Assembly: GCA_032622095.1 (NCBI GenBank)
Contig: CP136066.1
Coordinates: 108,151,319-108,215,318, forward strand
Direction: 5' to 3'
From: Siphonodentalium dalli
Taxonomy: Eukaryota; Mollusca; Scaphopoda; Gadilida; Siphonodentaliidae
Length of the DNA stretch: 64,000 bases
Position numbers and translations under genes: made by a program. Shown piece by piece: positions 11,901 to 26,900 of this stretch; position 1 is the first letter of the stretch; each line of letters begins with the position of its first letter. The notes under the pieces are model-generated. The model was not told the origin of the DNA, searched no databases, and worked only from the letters and a program-made list of their open reading frames with translations.

Positions 11901-14900
11901 CAACATCCTTGCGTATACGGGCCGGTGGTTGATGTCGTGATCATTTTTGACTAAAAATACTAGGCTTCATTATCCTTGTCATAGCTAGAGTAATGTGCTC
12001 CTTGTGTCCTGTTAAATCAATTGTACTGCCAAAGGCATATATTCAGAAATAATATATTCCATATGTATGCTCTTTTCGAAGTGTTAAAAAGATAATAATA
12101 ATTTCCGTCCACCCGCCCCTACTTTTTTCCCCTATGTTACCAGAAACATCACTATATTATTTTTAAGCGTAATAAAAGTGTTAACTTTGAGTGGCATCAT
12201 TTTGACCTCCATCATGAATATTTGCATCTAAATTACAGATATGGTTCCACAATGGTTTGACAAATAATCCAGATGATTACGAATTGTGCATTCGACAGGA
12301 GAATGTAAATCTTCCGAAAGTAGGTTACTTTGGAGTGTCTGCAGCAACTGGTGGACTTGCAGGTCAGTGTGTATAATATAGAATAGATAGCATGAACAAA
12401 ATGATTAACTGGTGGGCCCAGTTTCAATATAGGAAAGTGGTCACTACGGGGAAGCTTGTAATAGATTCCATGTAGCCAGCTGTTGACTGTTTGTACATTA
12501 AAGGAACATGAGGCCTTCGACATTGGCACATATGTGAAAAGTCATGAATGTCTGTAAAACAACTGTCATCAAAAAGTACATGTAGAAATAGATCAATGTT
12601 GTTGTATTATCATTATCAATAATTCTCCAATAACAAGATTATAAATATTAAAAACATTGTTATGGAAACTTAAGTACTTTTACAGCTACATTACCAATCA
12701 TATTCCAATTAGTCCAATCAAATTTCTAAGTCCAATAAAATGTAAAGGTAAACATTGGTAGACGCCAAGGCATTGATAATGATTCTAAAAAACAGAAACA
12801 TAATTAAATTTTTGAATTAACTGGACAATTATCAACTCACTATAATAGTAATGTTTGCATAACAGCGGTTCCAACATGGGAAATATAGTTACTGGAGAAT
12901 TATTTATCATCAATCTGAAAAAAAGTCTTATCTTTTTCCCCATGTTCTTCTTGGTGATGACCAATTTACAAACAATTCATATTTCTCACATCTACCTACT
13001 GTAAATGCATTACATCCCTTTAAAAATAAAAAAAATCAACATATTTATTAATATGTTTATACAATATATTAAAGCAGCATGATCAATTATCGATATTAAG
13101 ACATTGTGCAGCTTCTAAAATATGAATGAGGTTGAGGGCAGTATGGATAGTTGGAAATAAATGAGATATATTTATGTATAATTAAGTTAGATGGTGATTT
13201 GAAAAGATAACACCTTAACAACCTATTATATTTATTAATGTGATAGGTCTTTAATGTGTTATCTTTACAAATCACCATCTATGTTCTCGTGTCATCTCAA
13301 GGAATTTTCTAATTAAATTAGATGTATAAAAATTAATATGATCTTTTTCATTATGCTAGCTATTGCCTTCTAATGTAACAAACTGGCCGTGTGGAACTCA
13401 CTCAGATTGAAGCCTCAATGTGACCCATTTCAGAAATTCAAATTGGGCCTGCTACTTTGCATTCTTGAATATTTGCTTGTTCCCATGGCGATGGTTGCAT
13501 AGATGCTGACTTTCACCTGTCCTTCAAAGAGAGTGTATCTCTTCCTAGCAATTTTTATATAGATTCGGGATGTAAAATAATAATGGAACGAGGTCACCTG
13601 TCGGGAAGCGCTTCAATTAATTAAAAAAAATTATATTTCAGATTTTTCTCATATAATACCTATCTTCTGATAGGACGGGGAAAAGGTGATATTTTTAGAA
13701 CATGACCTGCGGAAGCATTCAGAGTGTACCAATAGGGAGAACTCAATATTGTTAGCACTCTCCAACTAGTAGTCCAGTGCATTTATGGTTTTACCCAGAA
13801 CTAATTGCAACAGAATTTTTATTGCTGGAATTGGTACATATACCCTCCATACACAACATACTAAAAATCAGCAAAATCGGAAAAAGGGAAATTGGTGAAT
13901 TTCGTGAACAAAAATTGGGATTTTCATGAATGTATATAAAAAATTCAAATTTACAAGTCCTACAAATATCATGCCTATTTTGTCGACCACATTTTCCTGA
14001 ATCCAGAACTGGAAACCATTCCCAGATTCCTTAAGTATTTTTCGAGTTGTGTGCCTTCAAAAACGCGAGTTTACCTGATTTCCGAGCCTTAATTTCGCAG
14101 AATGAGCCAAATGCCATATTACAGTTAAACTTCGTTAAGTCGAATCGCAAGGGACCGTTGGTTTACTTCGAGTTATCCGTGTGTTCGACTTAACCATTTC
14201 GACCACAAATTCCAACTAGTCGAATTCATTTTGATCCGATAATAATTGTTTTCAACCTTGTGCACGCTATATACCCACGCTAAATAAATAGTCAGTTACT
14301 ATGCTGATCATATACAACAGACGAGATGATATTTGTTCTGATTATTTATTGAATAATATAATAAAAACACAGAATATGATAAGAAAACATCAACAAATTC
14401 GCGGTAGAAATAACAAAAGTACATTTGACCTGGAAGTGGTTACAATAGTATTTACAAAAATTGCGATTCAGGATTTGAAGTGACTGGTTATAAAGGACTG
14501 GTTTCTGCAAAAAATTAGTTGTTGAATTTCTCTTTAGTTTATCACTGATGCCCAATATCTTCATTAAGTCGTCGCTCGTGTCTGCTTGGGTCATGAGATA
14601 ACGCAGTACAATCTCGCAGCTATGCATTGCGTCATCGATTGTCGGGTCGGGCTTGGTGCACTCGATGACCTCGTCTTCGTCGTCTTCAGTCAAAAAGCCG
14701 TTCTTCAATGTTTTTGACGTCCATGTTTTTCTTTCCATCATCAGATGGATGGCGTATTTTTTTTGTTCGGAACATTGTTTTCTTTTTGTAAAGCATGACT
14801 GAATGAAATTATTCTCCATATCAGGCAATATCATTTTCAGTTCGCCTGTCAACACTTCTAATCCTCACACGGGGAAATTGATCCACGCACCTCGTTAATA

Positions 14901-17900
14901 TGTTAAAGAAACAATGCATGCGGACAAATAAGGACTCCAGAAACTTCACAGCTTTTTAGGCAATTGAATAGAAGCACACTGAGTTATAATCACATGGCGA
15001 TGTATCGCCGACGGCGCTTTGACTTAACCATAGTAATTAGTGTTATAAGCTGGCTGGTGGGACAAAATTTCGTTTCGACTTAAGCAGAATTTCGACTTAT
15101 CCACCTTCGACTTAACCGTGATTATTCTATTGGCTTTGCACACAAGCTCAGCCGGGACCAGGCAATGGCTTCGACTTAAGTGGGGTATTCGAGTTAACGA
15201 CGTTCGACTTAACGAAGTTTGACTGTATATGGTTAATTATTTAAAAAACTAGAGCAAAATTAATTACTTTTTCACTGTTTCAGTAATTTCCTCACTAGAT
15301 AAATAGACAGAACACAACGCGCATCATAATCGAGACTCTTTTATCGAATGAGTTGCGGATGGCGCAAGGATATAACTTTCCGCCGTCCGCAACGAGTTCG
15401 ATAAAAGATTCAAGATTATGATGCAAGTTGTGTTCTGTATTTATTCTACACCGTTCAGTCAGATAAGTTCAATCCATGAATGTCACCTTCGTTGTAACTA
15501 TAGCTACCTTTATTGTGATTTAAGTCTGACAAATAACCAGTAATTATGGGGGGATCACCGGAAGCGGATGACCGACGTAATGTACGTCATCTTTCTTGGC
15601 GACAACGTCAACAAGAATAGTTCCGGCTTGTATTCCACTAGAGGTATACACTAATATGTATTCAATGGCTGAGATTCCGTTGAATACGTGTGACTCACGT
15701 CAATGGGTGTGGAATAAAACACAAAATATGATTAATATGTGCATCTATGAATAAGGAGAATTAAATATTCTCAAACAAAAAGTGTGTTCCATTGTATGGA
15801 CTTAGCCAAATTTGCCTTGACACAGAACTCGTGTGATGAAATGCCATATTTGAGGTAATGTAACTCAATAAATTAATATCCGTATGCTCTGCTTTTCTCA
15901 TAATATTTTGAGAATACTAGATTGAACAAATTGTGAAGGAATTTCCAAATACATTGGTGAAGAAAAGAAAATTATGGTCCTATGAACTCTTAGTCTAGCC
16001 TCGTTTCTGAAGATGCTATTGTGGGGCGTTTTTGTCAATTTTAAAAGGATTTTAGGCATATTCAGAAAAATTAACGAAAGTTTATTGTGTAAAATTATGT
16101 GATCTGTCCTCTTAAATCATTTTTTTGTTGAGAAAATAGCATTTCAATGGTTATACCAATGAATGTCACTGGCTTTCACTCATCATTGTGGAAACTTAAT
16201 CCAAATTTGAATGGCAGAAAAATGGGGTAGGGGAAAGCATATCAACAAAAACTTCAAAATTATGCATCTTGAAGCAAAAAACTTTATATTAACAGCTTGT
16301 GCTTACATTGTTCTTTCATACATAATTTCATATTTCCTTTGTTTATGTTTATTGACAGAGCTATAATATTTTTTGTCATAATTTGGCAGTGAAATGTCAA
16401 ATTGGCATTTTGAGATTGTTTTTATACAACATAACCATAAAATTCTAAATCAACGTCCGATAACGTATTAAGCAGTTTTATAATGCAACAGGAATGTACA
16501 CACACTGGAAGAAAACAACATTGTTTCTGAAATGGCTGTAATTTGGTGATAAGATTGCATTTTGTGATTTTTCCTACCCCTATACAAACGTTAAAATTTG
16601 GGGTCAGTTTCCTGATCTTTATGAAATTTGTCATGAATGTTGACATTGACATGTAGATGGGAACGAATCATTGTGGGGTTATTCGGCCAAAAAACATGGC
16701 CGCTGGCGGCCATCTTAGATTTCAAAATTCAATCCATTGGCGCGGGCTACAGGTCGTACTGTTCGTCTGATCATCATGAAATTTGTCATGGATGTTATTA
16801 TTGACATGTAGATGGGAACGAGTCATTTTGGGGTTGTTCGGCCAATAAACATGGCCACCAGCAGCCATCTTGGATTTTACTCTTTGCATGACTAAATCCT
16901 TTGGCGCGGGCTACAGGTCGTAGCTTTGATCGGAACATCATGAAATTTGTCAGGATGTTAACAATGAAATGTAGATGGGAACGAGTGATTTTGGGGTCAT
17001 TCGGCCAAAAAACATGGCTGCCAGCGGCCATCTTGGATTTTACTCTTTGCATGACTAAATCGTTTGGCCCGGGCTACAGGTTGTACCTTTGGTCTGATCT
17101 TTATGAAATTTGTCATGAATGTTGACATTGACATGTAGATGGGAACGAGTCATTTTGGGGTCATTCGGACAAAAAATATGGCCGCTGGCAGCCATCTTGG
17201 ATTTCAAGATTCAATCCATTGGCGCGGGCTACAGATCGTACTGTTCGCCTGATCATCATTAAATTTGTCACTGATGTTAATAATGACATTTAGATGGGAA
17301 CGAGTGATTTTGGTGTTGTTCGGCCAAAAAACATGGCCGCCAGCAGCCATCTTGGATTTTACTCTTTGCATGACTAAATCCTTTGGCGCGGGCTACAGGT
17401 TGTACCTTTGGTGTAATCTTTATAAAATTTGTCATGAATGTTGACATTGACATGTAGATGGGAACGAATCATTGTGGGATCATTCGGTCAAAAAACATGG
17501 CCGCTGGTGGCCATCTTAGATTTCAAAATTCAATCCATTGACGCGGGCTACAGGTCGTACTGTTCGTCTGATCATCATGAAATTTGTCATGGATGTTAAT
17601 ATTGACATGTAGATGGGAACGAGTCATTTTGGTGTCGTTCGGCCAATAAACATGGCCGCCAGCAGCCATCTTGGATTTTACTCTTTGCATGACTAAATCC
17701 TTTGGCGCGGGCTACAGGTCGTAGCTTTGATCGGAACATCATGAAATTTGTCATGGATGTTAACAATGACATGTAGATGGGAACGAGTGATTTTGGAGTT
17801 GTTCGGCCAAAAAACATGGCCGCCAGCAGCCATCTTGGATTTTACTCTTTGCATGACTAAATGCTTTGGCACGGGCTACAGGTTGTACCTTTGGTCTAAT

Positions 17901-20900
17901 CTTTATGAAATTTGTCATGAATGTTGACATTGACATGTAGATGGGAACGAATCATTGTGGGGTCATTCGGCCAAAAAAGATTGCCGCTGGCGGCCATCTT
18001 GGATTTCAAAATTCAATCCATTGGCGCGGGCTACAGGTCGTACTGTTCGTCTGATCATCATGAAATTTGTCATGAACGATAACAATGACATGTAGATGGG
18101 ATCGAGTCGTTTTGGGGTCATTCGGTCAAAAAACATGGCCGCCAGCAGTCATCTTGGATTTTACTCTTTGCATGACTAAATCCTTTGGTGCGGGCTACAG
18201 GTCGTAGCTTTGGTCAGATGGTCATGAAATTTGTCATGAATTATAACAATGACATGTAGATGGGAACGAGTCGTTTTGGGGTCATTCGGTCAAAAAACAT
18301 GGCCACCAGCATTTTACTCTTTGCATGACTAAATCCTTTGGTGCGGGCTACAGGTCGTAGCTTTGGTCAGATGGTCATGAAATTTGTCATGAATTATAAC
18401 AATGACATGTAGATGGGAACGAGTCGTTTTGGGGTCATTCGGTCAAAAAACATGGCCACCAGCATTTTACTCTTTGCATGACTAAATCCTTTGGCGTGGG
18501 CTACAGGTCATACCTTTGGTCTGATCTTTATTAAATTTGTCATGGATGTTAACACTGCACTGACATGTAGATGGGAACGAGTGATTTTGGAGTTGTTTGG
18601 CCAAAAAACATGGCCGCCAGCAGCCATCTTGGATTTTACTCTTTGCATGACTAAATGCTTTGGCACGGGCTACAGGTTGTACCTTTGGTCTAATCTTTAT
18701 GAAATTTGTCATGAATGTTGACATTGACATGTAGATGGGAACTAATCATTGTGGGGTCATTCGGCCAAAAAACATGGCTGCCAGTGGCCATCTTGGATTT
18801 CAAAATTCAATCCATTGGCGCGGTCTACAGGTCGTACTGTTCGTCTGATCATCATGAAATTTGTAGGTCATAGCTTTGGTCAGATCTTCATAAAATTTGT
18901 CATGGATGTTAACAATTATACGTAGATGGGAACGAGTTCTTTTGGGGTCAATTGGCCAAAAAAAATGGCCACCAGCAGCCATCTTGTATTTTACTCTTTG
19001 CATCACTAAATCCTTTGGCGCAGGTTAGACATTTCAATTAGCACCTTTCCTATTCCTCCATTTACTGTCAACCATTAAATTATTCCCCTACCTAAGTTGA
19101 GCTACAGTGTCATTGACACTTTCATTTGTTTTTATGGCCCAAAACCTTTTAGAATGGACAAAAATGCCTCAAACTGGCATCTTTGGAAACAAGCTAAGAC
19201 TAAGTATTCAAAGGACCATAAGTTGATTTTCTTAAATAATGTCCTGTTAATACCTTTACAATTTGTTCAATCCAACATACTTAAAAGGTTATAAGAAAAG
19301 CATGGCATATCATGGGTATTAAATTATTGAGTTACATGACCTCAAATATTGCATTTCATCACACACGTTCAGTGTCGGAGGCAAAATTGGCTAAGTCCAT
19401 ACAATGGAACACACATTTTGTTTGAGAATATAATCTTCTTCTTAATTATAATCTATGCACATATTAATCATATTTTGTGTTTAATCTAGTGAGCAAATTA
19501 CTATAACACTGAAAAATCCCTTCAGTTTGCTCTAGTTTTTTTTAATAATTAATTGTAAATAAGGCATTTTGACTCATTCTTCGAAATTGAGGCCCCGTAA
19601 ATGGGCCAAAATCAGGTAAACTCGCGTTTTTGAAGGCACACAACTCGAAAAATATGTAATTAATCTGGGACTGGTTTTCAGTTCTGGGTTCAGGAATTGA
19701 GGTCGACACAATACACATGCTATTTGTAGGACTTGTGAATTTGATTGTTTTTATATCCATGAAAATCCATAAATTGATGATTTCACCAAATTTCCCCAAA
19801 TTTTCACGAAATTCACCAATTTCCCTTTTTCCGATTTTTTCCGATTTTTAGTATGTTGTTTATGGAGGGTTTATGGACTTATTCCAGCAAAAATATTTCT
19901 GTTGCCATTAGTTCCGGGTTTGGCATTTTTTCTCATAAATGCTCTGGACTATAGGTAAATGTTATTTCAACTGAGATTTCACCACAAATTCGGCTCAGCT
20001 GCATAGCAATATACAACTTTATTATACCTCAGTGGGTGGTTGGTGAAAGTCAGCTTAGATTTATTAGTTACCTTTATATCATCAGTTGTGGAATGACATT
20101 AATGTGAGTGATTTCACTAGCTTGAAAGCAAATAATTAATTCACACCAAAAAATAAAAAATTCTTGCTTCTGTGTGTCAGTAATGAGCATGCTTACATCT
20201 TGAACATGTTTTCAGTGAGATGTATAAAAGACAATAGAGAGGTTTCGAAAACTCATGGTTAGCAGTTACGACTACATTTAGCTATTCATCATTGTAAAAT
20301 TTATTTTGGGCTAAAAGTTTTTGTTCTGCAAAAATGACAAAACAAGTAGGTTTATTAAACTTGATAATGCATAACTAATCGTGCAGAGTGAGATTTTCAC
20401 TTCACACAATATACGATATTAATCACACCATTCACAATAATCTTCTATTCTAATTGGCTAATTGATGATAGTTGTGGGTAATTTTCATATGTGGTAGCTG
20501 TATGATACAACAATACTTGACTGAGTGTCTGTATATTTAAATGAAGTTTTTAGTACAAACCGAGGAAACTAAAATCATATCCGTTATGGCGGTTAGGGTT
20601 TCTCGGTTACAGTTAGAATGTGCACATAACTTGGTGACATAGTGCCCTAACTGTAATCATAACTGATGACCACAAGTTTGCGATACCTCTCTAATTATTT
20701 GACCAAACAAGTATTTCTGAAGGTGATATACCACACAATAAAAAGTTGTCACATTTATGCACTTGGTAGGCAGAGATTTCCTTTTGTTATCAAGTGAGAC
20801 AGTATGCAGGACATAAATGAATAGTAAAATCTTTCTTGGGGAAAAGAGATCATTCGTCATTTGTCACTAAAAATAGCATAGCTGTTGTCTGGTAAAATCA

Positions 20901-23900
20901 CCTGGTTGCTATTAAAGTAAAAAGAAAATGTCTTTTATAAATTTCACTATTTGTTTATAAGTCTTTGTTGTTGATGCTGCTCAGTGTTGAATGTATACAG
21001 TCTCTTACTAATAAGCATGTATAATCAGAACATGGCACCAGTAGGAGTTTAGAATTTGCAGAGCATCCAGGCTGTTGAAGTTATTATCTGAATATTTTCC
21101 AATTCTCAACTTGTACTATCTTTTTGACTGTCCTGAACATCCCTCCAGATGAATGATAGACTATTACTATATATATACTTTTATAACTGATGGAAGAGTC
21201 CATTTAGTAAAGAAAAGTTTAAAGTTGGTATTTTTTTGACTAACATCGTTATAATTTTCACTGCAGCAGAAGTGGCAGGTAATTTCATTTCAGCACATTT
21301 GTGTGGTTAAATAACTATGGTGTACTACCAATATAACCAATATCTTCAGGTTTTCTGAGTAGTGCTTTCATAAATATGTGTATTGTATATGCTGTCTTGT
21401 TATATGTATCATAGCCTGGGTGGTTAATACTGCTTGTATGTGATTTGTTTTTATGTGTATTTATTTAACCCCCTCTTGTATGTGTTCATGTGTAATCCGT
21501 AAAATACCACTATTGTCTTGCAATGTCTTTTGATGAACTGGAAAACTTTTAAGGGTAGCTGGAGCCGTTCAATACGCAAGAACTTAATTTTTCTGCCTGA
21601 TGTGAGTTTACCTATATAATAGTTCATATAAACAACAGGGTATGTTAGGTAATTGTGCCCAGATATTCCGTCGGAGGACTATAGTATTAACCCTTGTCTG
21701 TGCGTCCGGACGTCCGTGGTCAATTTTTAAAAACTTGGCACATATATCAACCAGAATGGGAACCTATACACCTGCGATTATAAGTTCGGTTGGACTCATT
21801 TTGGTGGAGTTATTTCCCTTTTTTGACAAAGAATCGTACATCCTTGGATGCATCTTTTGTCCAAGCCTGTATTCCGTCATTTTCCAGTAAAATTTTATTA
21901 TCCCCCGCCAAATTGAAAATTTGCGGGGAATATAGGAATGGGTTCCGTCCGTCTGTCCGTCCGTCCCGAATTTGTAAGAGTCATAACTTGAACAAATGTC
22001 AACGGATTTCAAATATTTGTGGTATATGAGTTCACCTGACCATTACTTAGTATGAGTATGCAAGCCAGGTCCGGCCGCTTATTTTTACCGGAGTTATTGG
22101 ACTTTGTTGATTTTTTTTGTATGCAAATGGACGACGTCACAGGGCTCATTTCCACAAATGTCAACGGATTTCAAAGTTTTTTGGTATATGAGTTCACATG
22201 ACCAGTATCTAGAATGAGTTCGCAAACCAGGTCCGGCCGGATATTTTCAGCAGAGTTATTGGACTTTCTTGATTTTTTTGTGTGCAAATGGATGACGTCA
22301 TAGGGCTCATTTCCACAAATGTCAACGGATTTCAAAGAATTTTGGTATATGAGTTCACATGACCAGTATCTAGAACGAGTTCGCAAATCAGGTTCGGCCG
22401 GATATTTGCAGCAGAGTTATTGGACTTTGTTTATTATTTTTAGTGCAAATGGACGATGTCACATGGCTAATTTCCACAAATGTCAGTCCTAAAATGAGTT
22501 CGCAAGCCAGGCTTTTGACAAAATCCCACCTCTTTTTGAGAATGCACTTCCCCAACTGCACATTTCGGCAGAGAATGCAAACATTATTGAGAATGCACTT
22601 CCCCGACTGCACATTTCGGCGGGCGATACCGCCGTCTGCGACTGCTTGTTAAACCTGGCACAGATGTCAATGTTTGAGTTCAGTTGGAGTCATTTTGACA
22701 GAGTTATTGCCATTTCGACATAGAAATGTTTTAATTTTTTTTATTTTAGAGTTATTGACCCTTTCTCGACACATTAACGATGTGCAACATATATAGTGAA
22801 TATGCACTTTGTATCATATTGGTGTAATCAATTCCTCCTACAGTTTGTAGTATAGGGATCTGAGACCTGCCACTTAATTTGAGGGGAAATTTTATTCAGC
22901 AACCTTTTGTTTTTAGTCGAGTTTTTTTCCAAAACTCGACTTATAGTATGATGGGGGACGGTGGGCGGGTGGGCGGCGGACGGGCGGGCGACATGTTTTG
23001 CTTATAACTCAACCGTTTATTGACGGATTAACAAAAAAATATGTGAGTACATATCCATGCACGTAAGCTGCAGACAAAAAATCTGGTTCGTCCGCACATT
23101 TATTACAAAGTTATGGCCCTTTGAATTTTCAGCTCGTTAGCGCGATAACTTCAACAAACGTTATCCGATTTGATTGAAATTTGGTATACAGGTGTCTCCC
23201 AAGAATATCTCGGATGAGTTCGAAAACCGGCCTGGTCCGATAAAATTTGATAGAGTTATGGCCCTTAATTAGTCATTTTTCAAAAAAATTCAGCACGTTA
23301 GCGCGATAACTTCAACAAACGTTATCCGATTTGATTGAAATTTTGTATATAGGTGTCTCCCAAGAATATCTCGGATGAGTTCAAAAACCGGCCTGGTCCG
23401 ATAAAATTTGATAGAGTTATGGCCCTTAATTAGTCATTTTTCACGAATTTTCAGCTCGTTAGCGCGATAACTTCAACAAACGTCATCCGATTTGATTGAA
23501 ATTTGGTATATAGGTGTCTCCCAAGAATATCTCGGATGAGTTCGAAAACCGGCCTGGTCCGATAAAATTTGATAGAGTTATGGCCCTTAATTAGTCATTT
23601 TTCACAAATTTTCAGCTCGTTAGCACGATAATTTAACAAACATCATCCTATTTGATTGAAATTTTGATATTTAGGTGTCTCCCAAGAATACCTCGGACAA
23701 GTTAGAAAACCGGCCCGGTCCAATAAAATTTGATAGAGTTATGGTCCTTAAGTAGTCATTTTGTACGAATTTTGAGCTCGTTAGCACGATAACTTCAACA
23801 AACGTCATCCGATTCAACTAAAATTTGGTATATAAGTGTCTTCCAATAATATACTGGACGAGTTCGAAAACCAGCCTGGCCAATAAAATTTGATAGAGTT

Positions 23901-26900
23901 ATGGCCCTTAATTAGTCATTTTTCGTGAATTTTTAGCTCGTTAGCGCGATAACTTCAACAAACGTCCTCCGATTTGGAATAGATTTGGAATAGACATACT
24001 TGCCAAGAATATTCGGACGAGTTCGAAAACCAGCCTGGCCTGATAAAATTTGATGGAGTTATGGCCCTTAATTAATCATTTTTCGATTTTACCTATTAAT
24101 TAGTCTACCGATACTGATGCACACCAATTGGCGGTAGCCACCGTCGGTAAGCCACCGAAAACGAGACACAGCATCTCTGATGCCACCTCTTGTTTATGTG
24201 AATGGAATGCTGATGCTGAATTTTTCTGGAAGTTAAAACTCATTCCAACATCGACTTCCACCGCTTATTATTTATATTCAAATCCAAGTAGCTCTTCTAG
24301 TAATTTGGCCATTTGTAACACAAATTAGACGAATGTCACATGCTCATTGTCAAGTGTAATTGATCATTTAGTATGTTGTTAATGGCTGGCAATCTCCGGG
24401 GCCTTATTCATTATCATTGTTGGATTATGAAGGTGAATTTCCCATACATGTAGTGATTATAGGTTGAGGTTGATGAAGAAATTAATCCAGGAGGAGGAGC
24501 TATTGTAACACTATGGAAAAGCGAAGAATATTAGGTGTATGTAAATATATTCAAATGGCCTGACATCATCCTGGCTATCATAACCCTATGGGAAATGCTT
24601 GAATTTAACTAACAATACATGTATTCATGAAATGCAGCAATTGAGCATGGTATTTATAAACAAACTATGTGTTTTTGTTACTTGAACTGAACTGTTTTAG
24701 ATGCTCACCTCTTAGCAAATGGTTCAGTTGTTATATGACAGGACTAAACAACTCAAGCAACCCTTTCATGACTGGAGCTTCCTGAATTTTTGCGAAAACC
24801 CTGTGCCAATGGATTCTGTTATACATGCGAGTCCCCCATAGGGCGCCTCGCATATATAAGAGAATGCATTGGCGTAACAATATTTAACTTGGTCTCGTAA
24901 GCCAGTGCATTCCCTTATATATGCGAGGCTCCCTATGGCAGACTCACATATATAAGAGAATGCACTGCACAGGGTATTTAATGCTCCACCAGCGCAGCTC
25001 CCGTCATGAAAAGGTTAAATTGTGTATTGTTCTGGGGAGTCACAATGCATAATGAAACGTCCTTCTGATACAACTTCTGATCTGGGTGCTAAATACAGTG
25101 ATGGCGATGTCATAATTCATTAATCACGCTTGTGTAAATTGTTTTCATATAAATGACTTTGTGCTTATTAGTTGGAGTATGAGCTTGAGTTTTGCCCTTC
25201 AGTATGCACTTGAATGAGAATTAGAAGTGTACAAAAAGTTCACACAAATCTGGTTACCATCATTTTTTATGGAACCGCGCTCGGTATTTCGTTAATTTCT
25301 ATGAAAATTCTAGTCAATACCTGTTGATTCCAACAAAGATGTCTTCTTGAATAGATTGCGCACATCACTTCATCAGTTATTGATCTCAATAGAAGCTAGT
25401 CCGAATTTCAACAATTTTAGAGATATTTTGTCAAGCACATGATTGACCATGTCTGATTTGAGATACTGACAACTGACAACTATCAACGAACACATGACAG
25501 AAATATGTCGCTCAACGTGTTAAAAATACTTAAAATCAAGCTAACATCCACTTTTATTGATAAATGGCGTTTGAGAACTAATCAAGAAGAGATCTTGGCT
25601 GCAATTAGCTGTAAGTGTTTTAAAATGAACGAAATTTTGAGTGGAGTTGATGAAAAATAGCAGGTTGTGATTTTGTGCGCCATGTTTTATATACTTAAAT
25701 TCATTGATAAAGTTCATACCAGTGGTAAATCTTTTGCGATAATATCAATACAACTAATGCGCCCACAGTCGGTAGTTTAAAATACTCAAAGGCATGAGTC
25801 TTGAATTATGACATTGCCATCAACATAATTCAAGATCAGGCCATTTGATGCATCTCGTATGTGTTTCCCTGATGTTTTGTTATTGTTTGACACTAGATTT
25901 CATTGTTGTTTCTCTTTAGATTTTCTCTGATATAGAATGATCTCAATATGTATTGTAGAGTGTTTAGATAAAGATGCTGTATCTCTTCCCTCAGTCCAAG
26001 TTTCCTTCGACGAAAAACTGCTAGTGAAATTGGTTGGGATAATGCTGTTTTACGTCCAAGCACCAGCTGATACCCTTTAAAGTTTTATATCGGGGTTTAA
26101 GTTAATTACCCACTTGTCTAAAATAATCCATAAATATAATAAAATATCACAATTTATCAGTAAACCAGTTTATTCCATAGAAGACATGATATTTGTTCTG
26201 AACGCCTCACAAGTTGTCATTTGAAAGTGGTCATTCAATGTGAAAAATATTTTTAATCACAATACATTGTATTTATATTATTTAAAAAGAATACTAACTA
26301 ATTTGAACTCGTGACAGTAACTGTCATGTGGTAAATTATACACGGCCATGTGTCTTCGATTGAAATAAATTCTGTCATGTATACCCGGTAATTTATAACT
26401 TGGAAATTACATATACATTGCAAGACATCCAGTGTAAGAAATATTTAACTAACAATTACAGAAACCATAACAGTAATGGGATGTAGGAATAAAATCACAT
26501 CATACATGTTCCCAATTGTGTTGTTTATGGGTGTTGTTCATTGTCAGCATAGAAGCCGAAGATTGCCAATTATTCATCGGAAACACTTCTTGTCCTGTTG
26601 AAATGTAAACAAACTGATGTTACTCATAATTACATGCTATATTATATGTCTAATTTGACATGAAAGTTATATTATAATACATCATTATGACCGTAAGATG
26701 TCCATCTTTCCAATATACATGTATATAGCACCATGTTTTTTTTCTCAAATTATTTTCTATCAGTTGGAACAGAAAAAAACATTAAAAGAAAATTAAAAAC
26801 ATTTCGATTGGGAAAACTTTCTTTTAACCCTTTGAACCCGAGAGACTGGAATACCGGTCCAATCCTTATATTCCTATATCCCGGGAGACCGGAATACCGG

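Larger units (their letters stand above)
13735..19995. repeat. Large foldback element with satellite loop
   Basis: The right arm 19125-19995 is the inverted copy, clear over nearly all its length, of three left blocks in matching order: 13735-14119, 15228-15300 and 15715-16065. The left arm is broken by two insertions (14122-15225 and 15301-15714); removing them gives arms of about 0.8-0.9 kb. The loop (about 16066-19124) contains the 160-bp satellite. This is the layout of a foldback transposon. No transposase is visible. Confidence 0.85.

Noticed and set aside
16798-19006. Repeated open frames with PVARAKGFSHAKSKIQDG-like sequence
   Set aside because: They arise from the 160-bp satellite; unit lengths vary and frames break repeatedly, so no tandem protein is encoded.
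16602-24110. Regular tandem spacing suggestive of a CRISPR array
   Set aside because: Whole units are repeated, without unique spacers, and the genome is an intron-bearing eukaryote.
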